DNA of 6,020 nucleotides from Pseudomonadota bacterium. GTDB lineage: Bacteria; Pseudomonadota; Gammaproteobacteria; Burkholderiales; Gallionellaceae. This document shows positions 1-5,788 of this stretch, one piece after another. A program made the position numbers and the translations under genes. Under the pieces are notes generated by a model. The model ran no database searches, had not been told where the DNA came from, and saw only the letters and a program-made list of their open reading frames with translations. The stretch covers positions 1-6,020 of the forward strand of contig JAJXTT010000126.1 in NCBI GenBank assembly GCA_021783525.1. Direction: 5' to 3'. Numbering within the stretch: position 1 is the stretch's first letter; the number at the start of each line of letters is the position of its first letter.

Positions 1-302
1 TAAACAGATTGAGCGACCTGCCCGGAACCTTGCGCCAGTTGATCGAGGGCGAACTCGCCTTGCGCGAGTTCATGCCGGAAATCACCCGCATCAGGCAAGT
101 CTCCAGCTTCGCCACGCCGAGCAAGTGGCAGGTATCGACCGATCGCGGCGATACCGAATTGTTGCTCAAGGCGGAGGATCACATCCGCCGCCTCGCCAAT
201 GCAACGCTGCTGATCACCGACGGATATGGCGTGTCGTTCCTGATCCGGGACACCGGTGCCCTGGATCGCCACAGCCGGAAGCTGCTGGATCGGTTCCTGT
301 AG
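1..302 (+). CDS. DUF1854 family protein, 3' part only
   Basis: This is the C-terminal part of a gene whose start lies left of the window. The frame is open from the first bases (codons from position 3) and ends at TAG 300-302. A TTG at 9 could act as a start, but the frame continues upstream and family members are longer, so I treat it as truncated. The visible ~99 residues match my memory of the DUF1854 family: an ELALREFMP segment, a VSSFATPSKW segment, a TDRGDTEL segment, and a tail with FLIRDTGALDRHSRKLLDRFL-like spacing (residues near D-R-H-S-R). The biochemical function is unknown. In betaproteobacteria, DUF1854 proteins are reported next to cyanophycin synthesis and ABC-transporter genes, so a link to cyanophycin metabolism is possible, but that context lies outside the window. 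It converges tail to tail with lpxH, 8 bp apart. The family call is fairly secure; the role is not. Confidence 0.72.
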   Translation, partial: NRLSDLPGTLRQLIEGELALREFMPEITRIRQVSSFATPSKWQVSTDRGDTELLLKAEDHIRRLANATLLITDGYGVSFLIRDTGALDRHSRKLLDRFL

Positions 303-316
303 GCATTCGGCTACAG
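297..316. repeat. Small inverted repeat between two convergent stop codons
   Basis: CTGTAG (297-302) and CTACAG (311-316) form a perfect 6-bp inverted repeat around an 8-nt loop. The left arm contains the TAG stop of the DUF1854 gene and the right arm contains the lpxH stop (CTA on the plus strand). It could fold into a short hairpin in either transcript and act as a weak bidirectional end signal. No T tract follows in either direction and the stem is short, so I do not call it an intrinsic terminator. Confidence 0.4.
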
Positions 317-1036
317 ATGCACCCACGCAATACCCTGTGCATCGCAGCGCAGGATGGCTGCCTTGCCGCTGTCCCAGTCTCCCAGTACCCAGCGTTCGCA
401 GGTGTGACCGTCCGGATGATGCACGTGTCTTGCCGGGCGGTGGGTGTGGCCGTGGATGAGGCGCGGGTAGCGGTGCCGCCGTAGCAGGTCGTCCACAGCC
501 GCGGCGTTCACATCCATGATGTCCGCCGCCTTCAGGCTCTTCTCGCTCTTGCTCTGCGTCCGCATCTGTTCGATCTGTGCTTTGCGCAGCGCCAGCGGCT
601 GCGCGAGGAATCGGGCTTGCCAATCTCCTTTGCGCACCTGTGCGCGGAAGCGCTGGTACTCGATGTCGTCGGTACACAAGGCGTCGCCGTGGGTGAGCAG
701 GGTGGGTGTTCCGTACAGGTCGAGCAGCGTCGGGTCATCGAGCAGGGTGGCATTGCAGGCGCCGGCGAGTTCTTCATCCATCAGGAAGTCGCGGTTGCCA
801 TGCATGATGTAGATGCGTGTGCCGCGAGCGCCCAGTCCCTGCAGGACATCGATGATCAGCCTGTGGAACGGGTCGTTCAAATCGTCGTCTCCCGCCCAGT
901 ACTCGAACAGGTCGCCCAGGATGTACAGCGCTTCGGCCTCAGGGGCGATGCCGGCAGCGAAGCGCTGGAACAGCGCGGTGCTTTGCGGATGATCCGGACT
1001 CAGGTGCAGGTCGGAAATGAAAAGGGAGTGGGGCAT
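311..1036 (-). CDS. lpxH: UDP-2,3-diacylglucosamine diphosphatase LpxH
   Basis: LpxH hydrolyses UDP-2,3-diacylglucosamine to lipid X (2,3-diacylglucosamine 1-phosphate) and UMP, the fourth step of lipid A synthesis, as a peripheral protein on the cytoplasmic face of the inner membrane. The 241 residues match the E. coli length (240). All calcineurin-type metallophosphatase motifs are visible: D9-x-H11, the GDLFEYW segment with D42, HGNRD with N81, H116 in a THGD segment, and the GHTH segment with H195 and H197, which should bind the two Mn ions. A CTDD segment (121-124) and an IMDVN segment (173-177) are also typical of LpxH. The start is fixed because D9-L-H must lie close to the N-terminus. 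No clear Shine-Dalgarno precedes the ATG; instead the start abuts the heptamer inverted repeat. It is the last gene of the minus-strand cluster. Identification is firm. Confidence 0.96.
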   Translation of the reverse strand: MPHSLFISDLHLSPDHPQSTALFQRFAAGIAPEAEALYILGDLFEYWAGDDDLNDPFHRLIIDVLQGLGARGTRIYIMHGNRDFLMDEELAGACNATLLDDPTLLDLYGTPTLLTHGDALCTDDIEYQRFRAQVRKGDWQARFLAQPLALRKAQIEQMRTQSKSEKSLKAADIMDVNAAAVDDLLRRHRYPRLIHGHTHRPARHVHHPDGHTCERWVLGDWDSGKAAILRCDAQGIAWVHL

Positions 1037-1116
1037 TTCAGGATACGAGATAGGGGAATCGGGATACAGGTTGAGGATGGTTCATCCCTGTATCCTGTAT
1101 CCCGTATCCTGAATCC
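1037..1116. repeat. Inverted array of degenerate heptamers between ppi and lpxH
   Basis: The whole 80-bp gap between the cyclophilin stop and the lpxH start is made of 7-bp units close to GGATACR. Read on the minus strand, the first arm (about 1087-1116) has four head-to-tail units: GGATTCA, GGATACG, GGATACA, GGATACA. The second arm (about 1041-1070), read on the plus strand, has GGATACG, AGATAGG, GGAATCG, GGATACA. The arms can pair: an outer 11-bp perfect stem (1037-1047 with 1103-1113) and an inner 9-bp stem (1062-1070 with 1087-1095), leaving 14 nt unpaired on one side and 7 on the other, a difference of one unit. In the loop, GGATG and CATCC (1076-1088) form a further small hairpin. There is no T tract, so a Rho-independent terminator is unlikely. 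It may be a dispersed intergenic repeat or a processing or translation-control hairpin. Confidence 0.8.
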
Positions 1117-1704
1117 TTATTTAACTACTTCAGCGCTGGTGATGATGACGTCCTCTTTAGGCACGTCCTGGAAGAAACCGCTGTTGCCGGTTTTCACCTT
1201 GCCGATGGCGTCGACCACTTCCTTACCCTCGACGACCTTGCCGAACACGCAGTAGCCCCAGCCGTCCTGGCCGGGATAGTCGAGGAAGCTGTTGTTCTTG
1301 GTGTTGATGAAGAACTGGGCCGTGGCGGAATGCGGATCGCCGGTACGCGCCATGGCGATCGTGTAGATGTCGTTCTTCAGGCCGTTCGCGGCTTCGTTCT
1401 TGATCGGGGCCTTGGTCGGTTTCTGCTTCATGCCGGGTTCGAAGCCGCCGCCCTGGATCATGAAGTTGGGAATCACGCGATGGAAGATGGTGTTGCTGTA
1501 GAAGCCGCTGTTCACGTAGTCGAGAAAATTCTGGACGGTGACCGGCGCTTTCTCGGCGTCGAGTTGCAGGGTGATGTCGCCTTGGTTGGTATGCAGTTTT
1601 ACCATTTTCATATTTCCTTTGGTTGCGGGTGTGGATTCGGCTTGGGCGGGCAGGACGCAGAGTCCGGCCAGCAGGAATGCGAGAGCGATACGTATCAGTT
1701 TCAT
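1117..1704 (-). CDS. Secreted cyclophilin-type peptidyl-prolyl isomerase with a PpiB-like body
   Basis: Cyclophilins catalyse cis-trans isomerisation of Xaa-Pro bonds. The 195-residue product begins with a signal peptide (KLIR, then a hydrophobic core, with probable cleavage after PAQA at residue 22), so the full form should be periplasmic. The domain spans about 34-195: FHRV with catalytic R76, FMIQGGG with F81, M82 and Q84, and ATAQFFIN with Q130 and F131. The human cyclophilin A Trp121 position is F140, as in E. coli PpiB, which predicts weak cyclosporin binding. The body resembles cytoplasmic PpiB (EPGMKQK, APIKNEA, GYCVFGKV, QDVPKEDV). I chose the ATG at 1704 because AAGGAG at 1714-1719 sits 9 nt upstream and the signal peptide then starts at residue 1; the ATG at 1722 would add six residues and lacks a ribosome site. 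The preceding gene's TGA is 1 nt away (TGAAATG), indicating coupling. A second, internal start at M34 is plausible (see findings). Whether to name it ppiA or ppiB is unclear. Confidence 0.92.
   Translation of the reverse strand: MKLIRIALAFLLAGLCVLPAQAESTPATKGNMKMVKLHTNQGDITLQLDAEKAPVTVQNFLDYVNSGFYSNTIFHRVIPNFMIQGGGFEPGMKQKPTKAPIKNEAANGLKNDIYTIAMARTGDPHSATAQFFINTKNNSFLDYPGQDGWGYCVFGKVVEGKEVVDAIGKVKTGNSGFFQDVPKEDVIITSAEVVK
1603..1620 (-). promoter_or_regulatory. Internal ribosome binding site and PpiB-type start inside the cyclophilin gene
   Basis: On the minus strand AAAGGA (1620-1615) is followed 9 nt later by ATG (1605-1603), codon 34 of the cyclophilin, and 3 nt later by ATG codon 32. Starting at codon 34 gives MVKLHTNQGDI, exactly the N-terminus expected of a cytoplasmic PpiB, and a 162-residue protein without a signal peptide (E. 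coli PpiB has 164). The site is as good as the ribosome site of the full-length start. Its use in the cell is inferred. Confidence 0.5.
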
Positions 1705-1705
1705 T

Positions 1706-2869
1706 TCAGGCTGCTCCTTCATAGACGATTTGCCAGCGACCGTCGCGCTTCATCCAGTACTGGCGTTTGTTCATGCGGTTGGAAAGGTTGTTGCTGTCGT
1801 AATCCTGCTCGAAGTTGACCACCACCAGATCCGGCTGGCTGGGGTAGGGGAAGATGCTGACGTTGGACAACTTGACCTTGATCCAGGTCTTGCCGGAATT
1901 GACCAGCCGCTTCTGTTGCGCGAAGGCGGGCAGGGCAACGCTGCCGGTGGAGAAGTCGCGCGCGTAATGCGAGAGGTAGGCCTCGGTGTTCAGGCTGGCC
2001 CAGTCGCTGCGCCACTGTTCGATCGCTTTCAGCAGCGAGGCGCGGTCGGCATGGTCCGCCTCGTTGCTCCAGTCGATCTTGCTGGCGATGATGACGGGCG
2101 TGATGCCGATCTGCAGATGGCTGCCGATCTCGTTGAGGTCGTTGTTGGCCAGCACCACGCAGCCGTTGCTGGCGCGCGGCGGCCGGCTGTAGGTGTCGCT
2201 GGGTGTGCCGTGCAGCCAGATGCCGTGCCCGTCGCGTCCTTCACGCTTGTCCCATTCATTGGGGTAGCTCAGCGGGTAGGCGCCGGGTCCGTAGAAATCG
2301 GTGAGCTTGTCGCGGGTCAGGTGTCCGTTGACGAAATACACGCCAACCGGCGTTTTCTGGTCGCCTTCGGAGACCTTGTCCGCGCCTTTCTTGCCGACGC
2401 TGATATAGAAGTCCGAAACGTAGCGCGGCTCGCCGTTCACGTTTTCATAGAGGTACAGCGTCGATTTTCCGGTATCCACCACCACGGCAAAACGCTGCGC
2501 CGGCGAAAGTTGCCACAGGTATTTCGGCACGGCGACGGGTTGCTGCTGCTCGACGCGTTGCAGCCGTGCCTCCGCTTCCTCCCGCAGGTCCTGTATGCGG
2601 TCCCGCGGCGCATTGGGGGCATCGCCAAAATTGCTGATGGGTCTTGAGCGCGCCAACAGCAGGTCGCCCCTGACCAATTGCGCCAGCTTGAAATTGGGGT
2701 TGATCCTGAGCAGCGAATCGACTTCATTCAGCGCGACGTCCAGGCGATTCTCGCCAACCGCACGCAAGCTCCTGGCCATCCCGATCTCCATTTCGCGCGA
2801 CATCGATTCTCCCGCCATGGCGGGTATGGCAAAGGAAAGCAGCATCAGCGCGAGCAGGCGGCTTGGCAT
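1706..2869 (-). CDS. Secreted YkuD-family L,D-transpeptidase/carboxypeptidase with NTF2-like C-terminus (Csd6-like)
   Basis: YkuD enzymes use a cysteine to act on the meso-diaminopimelate of peptidoglycan stem peptides. They make 3-3 crosslinks, attach lipoproteins, or, as with Helicobacter Csd6, trim tetrapeptides as L,D-carboxypeptidases. The 387 residues comprise a signal peptide (1 to about 19, ending AMA), a helical N-terminal region (about 22-110, rich in E, R and Q), a YkuD domain (about 125-265) with GIWLHGTP (H220) and SNGCVVL (catalytic C237), and an NTF2-like domain (about 278-385) ending in W372-x-K-x-D-G-x-W379. This three-part order matches Csd6/Pgp2, so a role in peptidoglycan trimming and cell shape is the best inference. 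The residue two after the Cys is V, where many YkuD enzymes have R. I chose the ATG at 2869 rather than a start at 2905 because it puts the signal peptide at residue 1 and lies 2 nt after the upstream stop. The end is 1 nt from the cyclophilin start. Confidence 0.88.
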   Translation of the reverse strand: MPSRLLALMLLSFAIPAMAGESMSREMEIGMARSLRAVGENRLDVALNEVDSLLRINPNFKLAQLVRGDLLLARSRPISNFGDAPNAPRDRIQDLREEAEARLQRVEQQQPVAVPKYLWQLSPAQRFAVVVDTGKSTLYLYENVNGEPRYVSDFYISVGKKGADKVSEGDQKTPVGVYFVNGHLTRDKLTDFYGPGAYPLSYPNEWDKREGRDGHGIWLHGTPSDTYSRPPRASNGCVVLANNDLNEIGSHLQIGITPVIIASKIDWSNEADHADRASLLKAIEQWRSDWASLNTEAYLSHYARDFSTGSVALPAFAQQKRLVNSGKTWIKVKLSNVSIFPYPSQPDLVVVNFEQDYDSNNLSNRMNKRQYWMKRDGRWQIVYEGAA

Positions 2870-2871
2870 GG

Positions 2872-3948
2872 TCACTTGCCCGAACGCTCTTCCGCGATCA
2901 GCCATTGCCCGTCGGCTTTCACCCAGTCCAGCGTCTTGTTGGAGATGACATTCAGGTGGCTGGCGCGATAGGTCTGCTTGAAGCTGACGCTGGCATGCTT
3001 GTCGTCAATCACTTTGACCCTGGCATCGCGCACTTCGACATGGATGGATTTGGGGGCCGCGATGCGTTGCTTGCGCTGGGCTTCCCATGCGCTGCGGCTG
3101 ATTCCGTCCGGCGTCTTGAAATCCTTCGCATAGAAGGTGAGGTATTTCTTGCTGTTCTTGGCAGACCAGGCCGCGGCCCACTCTTTCGTGCTGCTCAGCA
3201 GTTCCGCGCCGGGATCGGCGTTGACGGCGGCGACAGCAACGGCGGGTTTGGCTTGCACAGGTGTCAAGACCGGCGCTGCGGTGGCGGGCGCCGGGACAGG
3301 CGCGGAGACCGGTGTGGTGACTGGTGTGGTGACGGCAACGGCAGAAACGGCAACCGGGGCGGAAACGGGTGCCGACTCTGCCGCTACGGCAGCCGCGGGC
3401 TTGGCGCCATTGCGCGGATTCTTGCTGAACAATTCCCGGATTAGCGCCAGCTTGGTCTTGGTGTTGGCATTGGCGCTGCTGTTGGGGCCGCTCTTCTCAA
3501 GCTGCAGGGCGCGGTCGTAGGCCTGGCTCGCCATCTTGGCGTAGATGTCGCCCAGGTTCTCATGCGCGGTGGCGTAGGTGGGGTTGGTGCGGATCGCCAT
3601 TTCCAGTTGTTCCTTGGCCTTTTCGTACTGGCCCTGGCCTGCGTAAAGCACCGCGAGATTGTTGTATGGTTCGGGCAGTTCCGGGTAGTCCTGCGTGAGG
3701 CTGCTGAAGACCGTGATCGCTTCCGCCGTGTTGCCCTGGTCTGCAAGGATCAGGCCTTTGAGGAAGCGCGCTTGCGCATCTTTCGGTTTGGTGGCGAGGA
3801 AGGCGTTGACCTTGTCCATTGCCTGCGTGTTAAGGCCTTGCTTGAACAGTTTGTTGGCGTCCTGGATGTCATCTGCCTGGGCGGGAATGGTGATCGCAAG
3901 CAGCATGCCCAATGCGGCGGCGCGGCTAAACAGTTTAAGCGTAATCAT
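2872..3948 (-). CDS. Secreted TPR-repeat protein with Ala/Pro/Val linker and NTF2-like C-terminus
   Basis: This is probably a periplasmic scaffold or adaptor; no enzyme motif is visible. The 358 residues contain a signal peptide (1-25, cleavage after IPAQA), about three TPR units (about 27-150; for example NNLAVLYAGQGQYEKA near 96-111 and ENLGDIYAKM near 130-139), a low-complexity Ala/Pro/Val/Thr linker (about 183-245) and an NTF2-like domain (about 250-355). That last domain resembles the tail of the neighbouring YkuD protein: W257, W261, YL 269-270, Y273-A-K-D-F277 and W342-x-K-x-D-G-x-W349. The start at 3948 is the only ATG that begins directly with a signal peptide; a TTG at 3993 is unlikely. 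The ribosome site is weak (GGAA, 11 nt upstream). It is the first gene of the minus-strand cluster, 2 nt ahead of the YkuD gene. Partnership of the two products in peptidoglycan remodelling is an inference from domain sharing and adjacency. I know no gene name for it. Confidence 0.85.
   Translation of the reverse strand: MITLKLFSRAAALGMLLAITIPAQADDIQDANKLFKQGLNTQAMDKVNAFLATKPKDAQARFLKGLILADQGNTAEAITVFSSLTQDYPELPEPYNNLAVLYAGQGQYEKAKEQLEMAIRTNPTYATAHENLGDIYAKMASQAYDRALQLEKSGPNSSANANTKTKLALIRELFSKNPRNGAKPAAAVAAESAPVSAPVAVSAVAVTTPVTTPVSAPVPAPATAAPVLTPVQAKPAVAVAAVNADPGAELLSSTKEWAAAWSAKNSKKYLTFYAKDFKTPDGISRSAWEAQRKQRIAAPKSIHVEVRDARVKVIDDKHASVSFKQTYRASHLNVISNKTLDWVKADGQWLIAEERSGK
3311..3334 (-). repeat. 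Two tandem 12-bp units in the linker of the TPR gene
   Basis: GGTGTGGTGACT (3311-3322) is followed directly by GGTGTGGTGACG (3323-3334), 11 of 12 identical, in frame. On the minus strand this encodes the repeated tetrapeptide VTTP within the Ala/Pro/Val linker. It looks like slippage expansion of a flexible spacer and keeps the reading frame. Confidence 0.6.
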
Positions 3949-3996
3949 CGTATGGTTTATTCCGGAAAAGTTGCAACGGCATGGCCGATTCAAAGA

Positions 3997-4032
3997 GTGC
4001 GCGATTCTACCAAATAAGTGGCGTCCTTACAC
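3997..4032 (-). promoter_or_regulatory. Predicted sigma-70 promoter of the TPR-YkuD-ppi-lpxH cluster
   Basis: On the minus strand a TAGAAT -10 box lies at 4009-4004, preceded by GG. The best -35 candidate, TGTAAG at 4031-4026, is weak (16-nt spacer). Transcription would start near 3997, giving a leader of roughly 50 nt before the ATG at 3948. Support is the -10 match, the position, and the near-identical element facing the other way upstream of glnS. Confidence 0.4.
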
Positions 4033-4044
4033 GGTTTGCGCTAA

Positions 4045-4081
4045 GTCATGGCGGGGCCTGTTTTCGGGTAGAATTCCGCAC
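4045..4081 (+). promoter_or_regulatory. Predicted sigma-70 promoter of glnS
   Basis: TAGAAT at 4069-4074 is a good -10 box, preceded by GGG. The -35 region is poor (GTCATG at 4045-4050, 18-nt spacer). A start near 4081 would leave a leader of about 28 nt before the glnS ATG. The sequence from GG through TAGAAT to CGCAC is shared with the divergent promoter. Confidence 0.4.
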
Positions 4082-4108
4082 CTTCATTGCCATACATCTG
4101 GAACAAAA

Positions 4109-5788
4109 ATGAGCAGCAACGCCCCTGTTTCGCCCCCGCCCGTTTCCAATTTCATACGCACGATCATCGACGGCGACCTCGCCAGCGGGAAGCACAAGAG
4201 CATCGTCACCCGTTTTCCGCCCGAACCGAACGGCTACCTGCACGTCGGCCACGCCAAGTCCATCTGCCTCAACTTCGGCCTGGCGCAGGATTACCACGGA
4301 CTGTGCAACCTGCGCTTCGACGACACCAATCCGGAGAAGGAGAGCGAAGAATACGCACAATCCATCCAGGACGACGTGCGCTGGCTGGGCTTCCAGTGGA
4401 ACGGCGACGTGCGCTGGGCGTCGGATTATTTCGATGCGCTGTACGACTTTGCGGTCGAACTCATCAACAAAGGCCTGGCGTATGTGGACGACCTGACGCC
4501 GGAGCAGATGCGCGAATACCGCGGCACACTGACGCAGCCCGGCAAAAACAGTCCGAACCGCGACCGCCCGGCCAAAGAGAACCTCGACCTGTTCACGCGC
4601 ATGAAGAACGGCGAATTCGCCGACGGCGCGATGGTGCTGCGCGCGAAGATCGACATGAGCTCGCCCAACATCAACATGCGCGACCCGGTCATCTACCGCA
4701 TCAAGCGCGCCCACCACATCCGCACCGGCGACAAATGGTGCATCTACCCGATGTACGACTACACGCACTGCATCTCGGATGCACTGGAAGGCATCACGCA
4801 TTCCATCTGCACGCTGGAGTTCGAGGATCACCGCCCGCTGTACGACTGGGTGCTGGACAACATCACCATCCCCTGCCATCCGCGCCAGTACGAGTTTTCG
4901 CGGCTGGAGCTGCACTACACCATCACCAGCAAGCGCAAGCTGCTGCAACTGGTGACCGAAAAGCACGTGAACGGCTGGGACGACCCGCGCATGCCGACCA
5001 TCAGCGGCATGCGCCGCAGGGGCTATACGCCGGAGGGCATACGCGAATTCGCCAGGCGCATCGGCGTTTCCAAGAGCGAGAACACCGTGGATATGGCCAT
5101 CATGGAAGGGGCGATCCGCGAAGACCTTGAACTGCGAGCGCCTCGGGTGATGGCCATCATCAATCCGCTCAAAGTGACCATCACCAATGCCGAAGGCGCA
5201 CAGGCGCGCGAGGCTGACTTTCATCCGAACATGCCTGAACTCGGCAAACGCGTCGTGCCCTTCGGCAAGGAATTGTTCATCGAGGCCGACGACTTCGCCG
5301 AAGTGCCACCATCGGGCTGGAAGCGCCTCACCCTGGGCGGAGAAGTGCGCCTGCGCCACAGTTACGTGATGCGCTGCGACGAGGCGGTGAAGGATGCGAC
5401 AGGCAAGGTCGTCGAGCTGCGTTGCAGCATCGACCACGACACCCTGGGCAAAAACCCGGAAGGGCGCAAAGTAAAAGGCGTGATTCACTTCCTGTCGGTA
5501 GCGCACGCACTGCCAGCCGAGATTCGCTTGTACGACCGCCTGTTCACGGTGCCCGAGCCGGATGGGGATAAGGAAGTCGACTTCTGCACCTATCTCAACC
5601 CTACCTCGCTCACCGTGGTGAAAGGCTGGGTCGAGTCTGCCGTGCGCGATGCGGCGCCGGAAACGCGCTACCAGTTCGAGCGCCTGGGTTACTTTTGCAC
5701 CGACCGCCGCGACCATCAGCCCGGCGGCAAGCTGGTGTTCAATCGCACCGTGACGCTGCGCGATTCCTGGTCGAAAGAACAGGCATGA
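4109..5788 (+). CDS. glnS: Glutaminyl-tRNA synthetase
   Basis: GlnRS is a cytoplasmic class I synthetase that charges tRNA(Gln) with glutamine using ATP. The 559 residues compare with 554 in E. coli, and similarity is visible along the whole length. The HIGH-type signature is in PPEPNGYLHVGHAK (37-50). D71 in RFDDTNP and Y216 in YPMYDYTH correspond to the glutamine-recognising D66 and Y211 of the E. coli enzyme. The KMSKS-type loop is ITSKRK (272-277), where E. coli has VMSKRK. WDDPRMPTISG follows at 290-300, and the anticodon-binding beta barrels fill about 345-550, ending with FNRTVTLRDSW. I chose the ATG at 4109 because the family starts just before NFIR; the frame stays open upstream but is not homologous there. 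A weak ribosome site (GGAA, 5 nt spacing) precedes it. The stop overlaps the next start as ATGA. It is divergent from the envelope cluster. Its presence suggests tRNA(Gln) is charged directly, without needing the amidotransferase route. Confidence 0.97.
   Translation: MSSNAPVSPPPVSNFIRTIIDGDLASGKHKSIVTRFPPEPNGYLHVGHAKSICLNFGLAQDYHGLCNLRFDDTNPEKESEEYAQSIQDDVRWLGFQWNGDVRWASDYFDALYDFAVELINKGLAYVDDLTPEQMREYRGTLTQPGKNSPNRDRPAKENLDLFTRMKNGEFADGAMVLRAKIDMSSPNINMRDPVIYRIKRAHHIRTGDKWCIYPMYDYTHCISDALEGITHSICTLEFEDHRPLYDWVLDNITIPCHPRQYEFSRLELHYTITSKRKLLQLVTEKHVNGWDDPRMPTISGMRRRGYTPEGIREFARRIGVSKSENTVDMAIMEGAIREDLELRAPRVMAIINPLKVTITNAEGAQAREADFHPNMPELGKRVVPFGKELFIEADDFAEVPPSGWKRLTLGGEVRLRHSYVMRCDEAVKDATGKVVELRCSIDHDTLGKNPEGRKVKGVIHFLSVAHALPAEIRLYDRLFTVPEPDGDKEVDFCTYLNPTSLTVVKGWVESAVRDAAPETRYQFERLGYFCTDRRDHQPGGKLVFNRTVTLRDSWSKEQA

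Noticed and set aside
1037..1116. Heptamer region as a Rho-independent terminator or CRISPR array
   Set aside because: No T tract follows the stem on the minus strand, and 7-bp units without spacers do not fit CRISPR repeats.
617..1255. Plus-strand open frame of 212 codons over lpxH and the heptamer repeat
   Set aside because: Antisense to lpxH and ppi, with no plausible ribosome site or domain; the repeat merely lacks stops in this frame.
1705..1722. ATG at 1722 as the cyclophilin start
   Set aside because: It lacks a ribosome site, would place six hydrophilic residues before the signal peptide, and contains the AAGGAG that serves the ATG at 1704.
1538..2647. Plus-strand open frame of 369 codons opposite the cyclophilin and YkuD genes
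   Set aside because: It spans the junction of two well-supported minus-strand genes, has no known motif and looks like an antisense shadow.
2863..3444. Plus-strand frame encoding a Gly/Asp/Arg-rich protein
   Set aside because: The composition is produced by reading the Ala/Pro/Val linker DNA of the TPR gene backwards in another frame.
3949..4108. Possible small RNA or riboswitch in the divergent gap
   Set aside because: No convincing long stem or known leader fold was seen by eye; the gap is accounted for by two promoters and short leaders.
4046..5716. Long minus-strand open frame of 556 codons opposite glnS
   Set aside because: It mirrors the GlnRS gene, is rich in V, A, H and R as expected of an antisense frame in GC-rich DNA, shows no recognisable domain, and the plus strand encodes a full canonical GlnRS.
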